From Algoriphagus sp. (GTDB lineage Bacteria; Bacteroidota; Bacteroidia; Cytophagales; Cyclobacteriaceae): a DNA stretch of 64,000 nucleotides. Below, piece by piece: positions 34,547-42,017 of the stretch. The translations under genes and the position numbers were made by a program. The stretch lies in the NCBI RefSeq assembly GCF_024305035.1, contig NZ_JAMWZB010000004.1, forward strand, positions 1-64,000, given 5' to 3'. Position 1 is the stretch's first letter. Each line of letters begins with the position of its first letter. The notes under the pieces were generated by a model, which saw only the letters and a program-made list of their open reading frames with translations, had not been told where the DNA came from and did not search any database.

Positions 34547-35175
34547 AACGCTATTTTCATCGGACCCCAGCTTTGTTTTCGGCGCTTTTTCCGAAACGAA
34601 TTTGGACGATGCCTGCAGATAGACGGTCTGTTTTTTTAACCTTTGATGATGGGCCTGTTCCTGGTGTGACGGATTATGTTTTAAATGAATTGGAAAAGCG
34701 AGGGCAAAAAGCCACCTTCTTTGTGGTGGGGGACAATGTGGGGAAAAATCCTGCTTTAGCTCATCAAATTATTGCTGCCGGTCACATTTTGGGAAATCAT
34801 ACCTTCAATCATCTCAATGGCTGGAGAACTGACTCGGATCTATACCTACAAAATGTGGATCGATGTCAAAAAATGCTTGAGGATCTTCTGGGTTTCAGTC
34901 CCACTTTTTTTCGACCTCCTTACGGATTACTTAAAAATAGTCAAGCCAAAATCCTCCAGAAAAAGTATCAAATTGTGATGTGGAGCTTATTGTCGGGAGA
35001 TTTTGATTTGAGCTTGGGTAAAGATTTGATCCTTGAAAAATTAAAAAAAGGAACAAACTCAGGGGCAGTGGTGGTTTTTCACGATCAGGAAAAAACAAAG
35101 CAGGTTATTCGGAGGGTTTTGCCGGAATATTTGGATTTTTTATCTGACCAAGGTTGGGAAACTGAAGGCTTATGA
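34543..35175 (+). CDS. Polysaccharide deacetylase family protein (NodB domain)
   Basis: A 210-residue CE4 deacetylase. The motifs are TFDDGP at 33-38 (catalytic and metal-binding Asp), HTFNH at 86-90 (metal His pair), RPPYG at 124-128, a WSLLSGDFD strand and VVFHD near the C-terminus. It removes N-acetyl groups from a glycan. No clear signal peptide is seen, although the N-terminal 20 residues are basic and hydrophobic. It overlaps the phosphatase stop and the next GT2 start by four bases each (ATGA). Confidence 0.92.
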   Translation: MKRYFHRTPALFSALFPKRIWTMPADRRSVFLTFDDGPVPGVTDYVLNELEKRGQKATFFVVGDNVGKNPALAHQIIAAGHILGNHTFNHLNGWRTDSDLYLQNVDRCQKMLEDLLGFSPTFFRPPYGLLKNSQAKILQKKYQIVMWSLLSGDFDLSLGKDLILEKLKKGTNSGAVVVFHDQEKTKQVIRRVLPEYLDFLSDQGWETEGL

Positions 35176-36272
35176 TTTTGGCTTTTTTTGTGCTAGGCAT
35201 ATTGATCTTACAATATGTCTTTTTGTGGGTTTATCATCGTTTTTTCTTTAAAATTTTTGAAAATAATGTTGAGGGATTTCCACTGGTATCCATCCTAGTT
35301 GCGGCAAGAAACGAAGAATACCATCTCCCAAAGCTGCTTGATTCATTTGCACAATTAAATTACCCTTCGGAAAAAATCCAATTTTTGTTTGTCGATGACC
35401 TCAGTCAGGATGCCACAGCTATGATTTTAGAGCATTGGTGTGCAAATCGGGAGAATGCAAAGTGGATTAAGCTTGAATCCAAGGATATATTTTGCAAAAG
35501 CCCCAGCCCAAAGGCCAATGCACTGGCATTTCTGGATGAACATGCCATCGGTGATTATTTGTTTTTCACTGATGCGGATTGTCAAGTTCCCAAAACCTGG
35601 ATAACAGAGTTACTTTCCAGTTTTGCAAGTCCGATAGGAGTGGTTCTGGGAATAACGCAAGTATCAGGTGAGAATTGGCTCGCCCGATTGCAACGAATGG
35701 ACTGGTGGTTTACCTTGGGTTTGGTTAAGATCGCGTCTGATTTAGGAATTCCCACCACCGGTTTGGGAAATAATATGGCGATCAAAAAGACAGCCTATTT
35801 GGCTTGTGGAGGATTTTCTGAAGTTTCAGATAGTTTGACAGAGGATCTCGAAATCAGTCGAGCCATTCAGAGAGTAGGGTTTCAAATTCGATTTCAACTC
35901 AGCCCTGGTGCATTGGTTTCTACCAAAGCGGAATCTAGCTTAGTGAGCCTACTTGCCCAACGGAAGCGATGGATGTCAGGGGCTATGACCTTACCTTGGT
36001 ATTGGAAGCTTGCCTTATTTTTCCAGGTGTTGTATTTTCCAACGGTGATTTATTCCTTCTTTACTTGTCCTCTTTTGGGTTTGGTTTTGGCGGTGATAAA
36101 GATGGGCTTGCAGGGTTTGTTTTTGAAACAAACGGCTCTAAAAGCCAACCAGTCACTTTCTACAGTCTTTGCCTTGCTTTTTGATTTTTACTTCTTCCCG
36201 CTATCTGTGCTGACAATTCTTTATTACTTTTGGCCTTCTGCCACCAAATGGAAATCCCGGAGATATTCATGA
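35172..36272 (+). CDS. Membrane glycosyltransferase family 2 (second copy)
   Basis: A 366-residue GT2 with the same plan as the enzyme at 31944. An N-terminal membrane segment is followed by VSILVAARNEEYHL, FVDDLSQDAT, FTDADCQVP (DxD), TEDLEISRAIQ (catalytic-base ED region) and LLAQRKRWMSG (QxxRW). Three membrane segments follow at about 280-360. The two GT2 proteins are clearly diverged. It starts in an ATGA overlap with the deacetylase and ends in an ATGA overlap with tatD. Confidence 0.88.
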   Translation: MILAFFVLGILILQYVFLWVYHRFFFKIFENNVEGFPLVSILVAARNEEYHLPKLLDSFAQLNYPSEKIQFLFVDDLSQDATAMILEHWCANRENAKWIKLESKDIFCKSPSPKANALAFLDEHAIGDYLFFTDADCQVPKTWITELLSSFASPIGVVLGITQVSGENWLARLQRMDWWFTLGLVKIASDLGIPTTGLGNNMAIKKTAYLACGGFSEVSDSLTEDLEISRAIQRVGFQIRFQLSPGALVSTKAESSLVSLLAQRKRWMSGAMTLPWYWKLALFFQVLYFPTVIYSFFTCPLLGLVLAVIKMGLQGLFLKQTALKANQSLSTVFALLFDFYFFPLSVLTILYYFWPSATKWKSRRYS

Positions 36273-37051
36273 ACCTGATTGATACCCACGCCCATATTTA
36301 TTCTTCCAAATTTGACTCAGATAGAGATGAAGTCATTGAAGCCATCAAAAGTGCTGGTGTGGAACGGATTTACATGCCCAATGTAGATGTAACAACTATT
36401 GATCAAATGCTGGCATGTGAAAAGCAATACCCGGATTTTTGTATTCCCATGATGGGCTTACACCCTTGCGATGTAAAGGAGGATTATTTGGACCAGTTGA
36501 AAGTCATGAGGAATTGGCTTGAAAAAAGATCATTTGCCGCGGTAGGAGAAATTGGGCTGGATTTGTACTGGGATAAAAGTTTTTTTGAGCAACAGAAATT
36601 GGCCTTTAAAGAACAAATCCAATGGGCGAAAGAGTTTGACTTGCCGATCGTCCTTCATTGTAGAGAATCGATGGACGAAACCATTGAGATTGTCCGTGAT
36701 TTGCATGATGGTAAATTGAAAGGAATATTTCACTGCTTTACCGGAAATTTGACCCAGGCCATGCAGATAATTGAAATGGGATTTTTGCTGGGTATCGGTG
36801 GGGTAAGTACCTATAAAAATGGAGGACTCGATCGGGTAATTCCACATGTACCCCTCGAGCACCTGGTATTGGAGACGGATGCTCCGTATTTGGCTCCTGT
36901 TCCTCATCGAGGAAAACGAAACTCCCCGCAATATTTACCATTTATTGCCGAGCGGGTTGGGGATTTACTTCGGGTCAACGCATCGGAAGTAGCCCTGAAG
37001 ACCAAGGAAAACGCATTACGACTTTTCAAGGAAATTACATATGAATTATAA
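36269..37051 (+). CDS. tatD: TatD family hydrolase
   Basis: A 260-residue metal-dependent hydrolase starting at ATG 36269 (MNLIDTHAHI). The frame extends 13 codons upstream, but that part lies inside the GT2 gene. Metal ligands are H7 and H9 in DTHAH, Glu in AVGEIGLDLYWD, His in LHCRES, His in IFHCFTG and Asp in LETDAPYLAP. TatD proteins are 3'-5' nucleases involved in DNA repair or fragmentation. The position at the end of a polysaccharide run looks like operon read-through rather than shared function. The asparaginase gene overlaps its 3' end by 11 bases. Confidence 0.92.
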   Translation: MNLIDTHAHIYSSKFDSDRDEVIEAIKSAGVERIYMPNVDVTTIDQMLACEKQYPDFCIPMMGLHPCDVKEDYLDQLKVMRNWLEKRSFAAVGEIGLDLYWDKSFFEQQKLAFKEQIQWAKEFDLPIVLHCRESMDETIEIVRDLHDGKLKGIFHCFTGNLTQAMQIIEMGFLLGIGGVSTYKNGGLDRVIPHVPLEHLVLETDAPYLAPVPHRGKRNSPQYLPFIAERVGDLLRVNASEVALKTKENALRLFKEITYEL

Positions 37052-38108
37052 AATCGTAAGACTGAATACCCGAATCAAATCGAGCCGAACTTCCTCTGTA
37101 TTGATCATTTATACCGGGGGTACTTTGGGTATGGCCTATGATGAAAGCGGAGCTCTGGTACCTTTTAATTTTGGTCAGATTCTGGAAAAAATACCTATTC
37201 TTTCCAATATGGACATTGCCATTACTGTCATTTCTTTTCCAGAACCGATTGATTCCTCTAATGTTTCGATGAGTCATTGGGTGGATATGGCTTATATCAT
37301 TACCGAGAATTATGACAGCTACGATGGGTTTGTGGTGTTGCATGGTACCGATACCATGGCGTATTCGGCTTCAATGCTGAGTTATATGCTTCAGGGGTTG
37401 AATAAGCCAGTGATTTTTACCGGTGCGCAGTTGCCGATTTCTGCAATGCGCTCCGATGCTCGAGAAAATCTCATGACCAGCCTGGAGATTGCTACTGCCA
37501 AAATTGACGAGATTCCAATTGTACCGGAAGTGTGTATCTTTTTCAATCATATGCTGCTCAGAGGAAACCGAGCCAAAAAAGTGCAGTCGGTTCACTTTGA
37601 TGCTTTTGAGTCCGAAAATTACCCTTCATTGGCAGAATCTGGTATAGTCATCGATTACAATACGGCTGCTATTCGACCCTATGAGCCCCATCGGAAACTG
37701 ATAAATAGAAATCAGTTGGATAATCGGGTGATGATTTTGAAGCTTTTTCCTGGAATAACTGAGAAAGTCATGGATGCTTGTTTTGCCATTGAAGGCCTGC
37801 GAGGGGTAGTTTTGGAAACCTATGGTTCAGGTAATAGCCCAAGTGAGGCGTGGTTTATGAAATCATTGGAACGGGCAATTCAAAGAGGGGTAATCATTTT
37901 GAACGTATCTCAATGCAATGGGGGGCGAGTAATTCAGGGTAGGTACGAGACTTCCAAAGAGCTGCTGCAGGTAGGTGTAGTCAGTGGGGCGGATATGACC
38001 ACGGAGGCGGCGGTAACCAAATTGATGTTTTTACTCGGTCAGGAAAAAGAGCTAAGTGAAATCCGCAGAAAACTAACCCTTCCTTTGGTAGGAGAAATGA
38101 CCACTTAG
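37041..38108 (+). CDS. ansA: Asparaginase (type I, cytoplasmic)
   Basis: A 355-residue asparaginase. The first nucleophile region is IYTGGTLGM (Thr25 or Thr28) and the second catalytic set is HGTDTMAYSA (T103-D104). The conserved VIFTGAQLP and YGSGNSP loops are present. There is no signal peptide, so it is cytoplasmic. It hydrolyses L-asparagine to aspartate and ammonia. It is about 15-20 residues longer than E. coli AnsA at the N-terminus, where RLNTRIKSSRTSSVL precedes the first strand. It is the last gene of the 31.9-38.1 kb run, before tRNA-Ser. Confidence 0.93.
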   Translation: MNYKIVRLNTRIKSSRTSSVLIIYTGGTLGMAYDESGALVPFNFGQILEKIPILSNMDIAITVISFPEPIDSSNVSMSHWVDMAYIITENYDSYDGFVVLHGTDTMAYSASMLSYMLQGLNKPVIFTGAQLPISAMRSDARENLMTSLEIATAKIDEIPIVPEVCIFFNHMLLRGNRAKKVQSVHFDAFESENYPSLAESGIVIDYNTAAIRPYEPHRKLINRNQLDNRVMILKLFPGITEKVMDACFAIEGLRGVVLETYGSGNSPSEAWFMKSLERAIQRGVIILNVSQCNGGRVIQGRYETSKELLQVGVVSGADMTTEAAVTKLMFLLGQEKELSEIRRKLTLPLVGEMTT

Positions 38109-38205
38109 AAAAAGGACATTCCTTTTAGGCTGTAAATTTGGAAAGAGGAAGAATAATTAATTTCTTTGCACTCCGATTTGGATAGCGAATCGTTAAAAAT
38201 CAACT

Positions 38206-38293
38206 AGAGAGGTGTCCGAGTGGTTGAAGGAGCACGCCTGGAAAGTGTGTATACCCCTAAAGGGTATCGAGGGTTCGAATCCCTTCCTCTCTG
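38206..38293 (+). tRNA. tRNA-Ser (GGA)
   Basis: 88 nt, class II tRNA. The acceptor AGAGAGG (38206-38212) pairs with CCTCTCT (38286-38292), the discriminator is G, and CCA is not encoded. The anticodon stem is CACGC/GTGTG with loop CTGGAAA, giving anticodon GGA at 38240-38242. A long variable arm (ACCCCTAAAGGGT) and the T-loop TTCGAAT are present. It reads UCC and UCU. Confidence 0.96.
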
Positions 38294-38299
38294 CAAGTA

Positions 38300-38345
38300 A
38301 ACACCCTAATCATTTGAAGAACAACTGGTTAGGGTGTTATTTTTT
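38300..38345 (+). terminator. Terminator of tRNA-Ser
   Basis: A perfect 10-bp stem (38300-38309 AACACCCTAA with 38329-38338 TTAGGGTGTT), followed by ATTTTTT. Confidence 0.83.
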
Positions 38346-38641
38346 AAATTAGTAGGGAAATGGTCCAGATTAATGAATGGGAGCATGCATGTTCCGCCGT
38401 AGTTTTCCATCGGACTAGTCTGTCGTTTTTTTATGTCTTGATGAAATACTAAATAAGCCCTTACTAGACCCGATCGAGCCTTGAAATTGGTTAATTCGGA
38501 AAGAAAACTAAATTTTATCGAGTACCAATCCTCGTATAATTCGTATCCTTTAAGGTGTACGATGCAAAAAAAATTTAGAATCCAAAAAGAAATTTCAGTG
38601 CCACAAATTATCCCAAAAGGAAAAAGCTGAAGGAACCGAGG
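38306..38641 (-). pseudogene. Open frame without a start codon, probable gene remnant
   Basis: 112 codons on the minus strand are free of stops but lack a usable start codon near the 5' end. The translation looks protein-like (HLKGYELYEDWYS, then SFLSELTNFKARSGLVRAYL). It is bounded by TAG at 38642-38644 and a TAG stop at 38306-38308 inside the tRNA terminator. I do not recognise it. It is part of the decayed 1.2 kb after tRNA-Ser. Confidence 0.35.
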
Positions 38642-38729
38642 CTAACCAGCCTAATTCCAAACTTCGAAAGTGCTTAGAACAGGGCTGAGGTCATTCCATA
38701 ATTCATGGTTCACCAAAAATCAAAAAATT

Positions 38730-38957
38730 ATGGAAGCGTTAATTGCATCATTCCACTTTAAAGAAGTCGCAGAAATCACTCTGGCGTATCGACTTAAAAT
38801 CAAAGCAAGTCAACGTCCAAAAGTTACTTGTTCCAGGCAAGTTTATAATGTCTTGTTGAAGTTCTGGAGTTCTGATGCACTGGATTACCTAGAGCAATTT
38901 CAAAAACGGAATAAGAAAAGGGTTTTCTTAGCAAAAAACAAGAAGGATGAAGCATGA
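38730..38957 (+). pseudogene. Truncated JAB/RadC-like gene (N-terminal fragment)
   Basis: From ATG 38730 the frame reads FKEVAEITLAYRLKIKAS, then QRPKVTCSRQVYNVLLKFW and LDYLEQF. This is the recognisable N-terminus of the mobile-element RadC-like JAB family, and it aligns with residues 6-49 of the intact protein at 2336-2785. The sequence then switches to an unrelated Lys-rich tail and stops, losing the LNRANRVLG strand and the whole JAMM centre. The residual frame of 95 codons (from 38670) is therefore not functional. It lies 440 bases beyond tRNA-Ser and is evidence for a lost integrated element. Confidence 0.65.
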
Positions 38958-39003
38958 AAAAAGAGCCGTGAATAACGAAACCACTTTATTCCACTTGGCA
39001 GAT

Positions 39004-39294
39004 TTAATTGCTTAAAAGTTGGTCTTTCACATCAAATATCGGTTCAATGTCACCAACTATTTTGACCACATAACCTATTAAGTGAAAATCCTCAGGACTT
39101 TTGACTAAAAAATGCCAAGCTATTTCAGGATGAGACAAGTTGCTCAATCCTTAGATCTCCCTCCAGCTTTGATCGATCAATTCGCGGAAGAATTTGTATA
39201 GTAACTTACATGCCAAATCTTCCATTTCGGTTATCCCATGACTTAAATCAAGACCCTGAATGCTCAACTGGTATTTTTCTCCGAAATAGGATAT
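39004..39294 (-). pseudogene. Interrupted coding remnant, unidentified
   Basis: A minus-strand frame of 97 codons with one internal TAA. Before the stop it reads YFGEKYQLSIQGLDLSHGI, then EMEDLACKLLYKFFREL. After it, in the same frame, it reads SNLSHPEIAWHFLVKSPEDF and IVGDIEPIFDVKDQ. The two halves look like one protein split by a point mutation, and further stops lie upstream. I do not recognise the family. Confidence 0.4.
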
Positions 39295-39483
39295 TCAACT
39301 TTTCAGAATTTTATTTTAATAATTTACTGATTTCGTAAGATACTTCTGAGATGAAAAAATAAGTTGACCGATCACCAAAATTCTTGTTTATAATCACAAT
39401 TTTATTTTTGATTCTGATAAAAAATGAGAACCTTTCGAGCAGTTTTAAAGAAAGTCAATCTTCTAAAGTGAAGAATAAAAATT

Positions 39484-39528
39484 GTCCGCTTGTGTAAAAA
39501 ATGCCTAAATCATGCATTAAATGCGGAC
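39484..39528. other. Nested inverted repeats upstream of exbB
   Basis: The outer arms GTCCGC (39484-39489) and GCGGAC (39523-39528) enclose the inner arms AATGC (39500-39504) and GCATT (39514-39518). This could fold as a two-tier stem about 30 bases upstream of the candidate exbB promoter. Either a regulator site or a terminator for the decayed region is possible. Confidence 0.35.
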
Positions 39529-39555
39529 TTTTCGAAAAAAATCTAAGGAAGTGCA

Positions 39556-39587
39556 TTGTTTTTTGAATGTAAAAAATGATAACTTTA
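39556..39587 (+). promoter_or_regulatory. Candidate exbB promoter (Bacteroidota type)
   Basis: TTG at 39556-39558 and TAACTTTA at 39580-39587 with 21 bases between, close to TTG...TAnnTTTG with one mismatch in the -7 box. The predicted leader before ATG 39650 is about 55 bases. Confidence 0.4.
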
Positions 39588-39649
39588 AAACTCGATTTTA
39601 CTTAAGAAACCATTTAACCTTTATCAAAAGTCTATTTAAAATTCACATT

Positions 39650-40465
39650 ATGAGAAAGTTAATCGCTTTGTTCATGCTTGCAGGTATTCTATTTGCGCCT
39701 GTTTTCGCTAACGCACAAGAAGCAGAATCAGATTCTGTCGTTCAGGAAGAAGAAACTACCCCAGTCGTAGAGGAAGAGCCTGAGGCCACTCCTTCTATGG
39801 TAGATGATGATATCGTCGCTGAGGAGCAAAGCTTCCACCAAGTAGTTAAAGAGAAGTTTATCGAAGGTGATCCTCTTTACATGTCTCCAGTATTACTTTG
39901 TTTAATTCTTGGATTGGCAGTGGCTTTGGAAAGAATCATTACTCTAAACCTTTCTACTACCAACACCAAAAAGCTGTTGAACAAAGTGGAAGAAGCTTTG
40001 GCATCTGGAGGCATCGAAGCCGCTAAAGATGTAACCAAAAGCACCAAAGGTCCAGTTGCTTCTATCTTTACTCAAGGTCTGATGAGATACTCAGAAGGTA
40101 TCGAAATGGTAGAAAAGTCAATCATCTCCTATGGATCTGTAGAAATGGGTAGATTGGAAAAAGGCCTAGTTTGGATTTCGCTTTTCATCTCTCTTGCTCC
40201 AATGCTTGGGTTCATGGGTACAGTAATCGGTATGATTGGAGCATTTGACTCTATCGAAGCAGCCGGTGATATTTCTCCATCCCTAGTTGCAGGTGGTATT
40301 AAAATCGCCCTTTTGACTACCGTAGCTGGTTTGATCGTTGCGATCATCCTTCAGTTGTTCTACAACTACTGCGTAGCAAAAATCGATTCCTTGGTTAACG
40401 ACATGGAGGATGCTTCAATCTCTTTGGTGGATATCCTTGTAAAGCACAAATTGACTGGTAAGTAA
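39650..40465 (+). CDS. exbB: MotA/TolQ/ExbB proton channel family protein
   Basis: A 271-residue protein starting at ATG 39650 (MRKLIALFML). An N-terminal signal-like segment (1-22, ending NAQ) is followed by a very acidic stretch (about 23-62) rich in Glu and Pro. Three membrane helices follow at about 82-100, in GLVWISLFISLAPMLGFMG and in LLTTVAGLIVAIILQLF. The conserved ExbB/TolQ core LAPMLGFMGTVIGMIGAF and the GGIKIALLTTVAGL region are intact. It forms the proton channel that powers TonB-type transport, gliding or envelope functions. It starts a four-gene operon with an unknown protein and two exbD genes. Confidence 0.9.
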   Translation: MRKLIALFMLAGILFAPVFANAQEAESDSVVQEEETTPVVEEEPEATPSMVDDDIVAEEQSFHQVVKEKFIEGDPLYMSPVLLCLILGLAVALERIITLNLSTTNTKKLLNKVEEALASGGIEAAKDVTKSTKGPVASIFTQGLMRYSEGIEMVEKSIISYGSVEMGRLEKGLVWISLFISLAPMLGFMGTVIGMIGAFDSIEAAGDISPSLVAGGIKIALLTTVAGLIVAIILQLFYNYCVAKIDSLVNDMEDASISLVDILVKHKLTGK

Positions 40466-40526
40466 TTCTTACATGTCTTTTTGATGATTTTCAACTCATT
40501 CAAGTTAACCCCAAAGAAGAAACATT

Positions 40527-40856
40527 ATGGATACTTATGACATCTTTCTCTATGCAGGATATCTATTGATTGCCTTAGGAGCGCTCTTCGCGATTGTTAT
40601 GCCTTTAATCAAGTCATTGGACAATCCCAAATCTCTCCTTAAGACGGCGTTAGGTATAGTGGGCATAGTTATATTGTTCTTCATCGCTTATTCAGTCTCT
40701 AGCAATGAAGTACTACCTAAATTTGAAGCAGATCCTTTCAATTTGACGCCTCAGGGTTCTCAGATGGTGGGAGGTATGCTGATCACAACCTATATTTTAG
40801 CGATTGTCGCTTTGATAGGGATTGTGTTTACTGAATTAAATAAAGCTATTAAGTAA
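40527..40856 (+). CDS. Unknown three-helix membrane protein in the exb operon
   Basis: A 109-residue protein with three predicted membrane helices: about 6-30 (LYAGYLLIALGALFAIVM), 41-58 (TALGIVGIVILFFIAYS) and 81-103. A short conserved-looking loop EVLPKFEADPFNLTPQ lies between the second and third. It sits between exbB and the first exbD, with only one base to exbD, so it is probably an accessory of the proton-channel complex. I know no named family for it. Confidence 0.75.
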   Translation: MDTYDIFLYAGYLLIALGALFAIVMPLIKSLDNPKSLLKTALGIVGIVILFFIAYSVSSNEVLPKFEADPFNLTPQGSQMVGGMLITTYILAIVALIGIVFTELNKAIK

Positions 40857-40857
40857 T

Positions 40858-41487
40858 ATGGCCAGAAAGAAAAATAGAATGAGTCAGGAGGTCAATGCAG
40901 GATCTATGGCAGATATTGCTTTCCTGCTCCTGATCTTCTTTCTCGTCACTACTACGATCGCTTCGGATAAAGGGATTCTCAACGTTCTTCCTCCCAAGCT
41001 TGATCCAAACAATCCTCCTCCGGAAATTGATAAAAACGAACGAAATATCTTCACGATATTAGTTAACGCAAATGATCAACTTTTGGTAGAAGGAGAGTAT
41101 GCTGAACCAGAAGGTTTGGATGAAGAAATAAAGCTCTTTGTCTTGAATTTTGGTCAGCCGGATGAAGAGGCATCTGCTTTGTACAATTCATTGCCAGCTT
41201 CTTTAAGAGCTCTTTCTCAACGAGATCCTGAATCTTCGGATCATCCTGGTGAGGCTGTGGTTTCAATAAAAACTAATCGTGGTACGAGCTATGAGCGGTT
41301 TTTGGAAGTGTTTGATTTAGCAAAGAAAGCTTATTTCGACATTTACGCAGCTCGAGTTAATCTAACTACCGATGAGTATCGTGCCTTGAGTGGTAAAGAT
41401 GCTGCTGAGCAGGCCTTGATTGATAAAGGCAAGGAAAATTTACCCATGGCAATCTCGATTGCAGAACCAGATAAAATAGGAAGTTGA
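40858..41487 (+). CDS. exbD: Biopolymer transporter ExbD (first copy)
   Basis: A 209-residue ExbD/TolR-family protein. One N-terminal helix (about 15-35; AGSMADIAFLLLIFFLVTTT) carries the conserved Asp (D19) needed for proton flow. A periplasmic domain of about 170 residues is longer than typical because of an inserted segment around 90-130 (EASALYNSLPASLRAL). It pairs with the ExbB channel. It is followed after one base by a second exbD. Confidence 0.88.
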   Translation: MARKKNRMSQEVNAGSMADIAFLLLIFFLVTTTIASDKGILNVLPPKLDPNNPPPEIDKNERNIFTILVNANDQLLVEGEYAEPEGLDEEIKLFVLNFGQPDEEASALYNSLPASLRALSQRDPESSDHPGEAVVSIKTNRGTSYERFLEVFDLAKKAYFDIYAARVNLTTDEYRALSGKDAAEQALIDKGKENLPMAISIAEPDKIGS

Positions 41488-41488
41488 T

Positions 41489-41953
41489 ATGGCAAAGTTT
41501 AGTAAGAAAACAAAAACTTCTGAAAATATCCCGACTTCAGCGTTGCCGGATATTATCTTCATGCTTCTTTTCTTCTTTATGGTTACCACTGTATTGAGAG
41601 AGCAGGAGATTTTGGTTGAGCAAAAAATTCCTCAGGCTACCCAGCTTCAAAAGCTTCAGAAAAAAACACTGATCTCCTACATTTATATAGGTAAGCCTAA
41701 AAACACAGCGCTTTATGGTTCTGAGCCTCGAATTCAGGCCAATGATGCCTTATTGAATACTGCAGATATCGTTCAGTGGGTCAATAGAGAGCGGGATGCA
41801 CTTCCTGAGGCTGATCGTCCAATGATTACCATTTCTATGAAAGTAGATAGAGATGTTAAAATGGGACCTATTTCAGATGTTCAAACTGAGCTTAGGGATG
41901 CTGATGCTCGTCGTGTCCTTTATGCATCTGTAGGTAAAGTAGACCGGAATTAA
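41489..41953 (+). CDS. exbD: Biopolymer transporter ExbD (second copy)
   Basis: A 154-residue ExbD-family protein with the conserved helix SALPDIIFMLLFFFMVTTVL (Asp at about 20) and a short periplasmic domain. It differs strongly from the preceding ExbD, consistent with an ExbD1/ExbD2 heteromeric arrangement as in other Bacteroidota exb/gliding-associated operons. It is the last gene of the operon, followed by a terminator. Confidence 0.88.
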   Translation: MAKFSKKTKTSENIPTSALPDIIFMLLFFFMVTTVLREQEILVEQKIPQATQLQKLQKKTLISYIYIGKPKNTALYGSEPRIQANDALLNTADIVQWVNRERDALPEADRPMITISMKVDRDVKMGPISDVQTELRDADARRVLYASVGKVDRN

Positions 41954-41979
41954 CTAGTATTGAAATTTAAATTAAATAA

Positions 41980-42008
41980 AGCTGTCTCTTTTGAGATGGC
42001 TTTTTTTT
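41980..42008 (+). terminator. Terminator of the exb operon
   Basis: A 9-bp stem (41980-41988 with 41993-42001, two G-T pairs) around a TTTT loop, followed by a run of T. Confidence 0.8.
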
Positions 42009-42017
42009 GTTCGCACT

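Noticed and set aside
36230..36268. Upstream start for tatD
   Set aside because: The 13 extra codons lie inside the GT2 gene; ATG 36269 forms an ATGA overlap and begins with the conserved NLIDTHAH.
41991..42017. Upstream ORF start at 41991 for the UMF1 transporter
   Set aside because: It lies within the exb terminator hairpin; ATG 42018 is the reasonable start.
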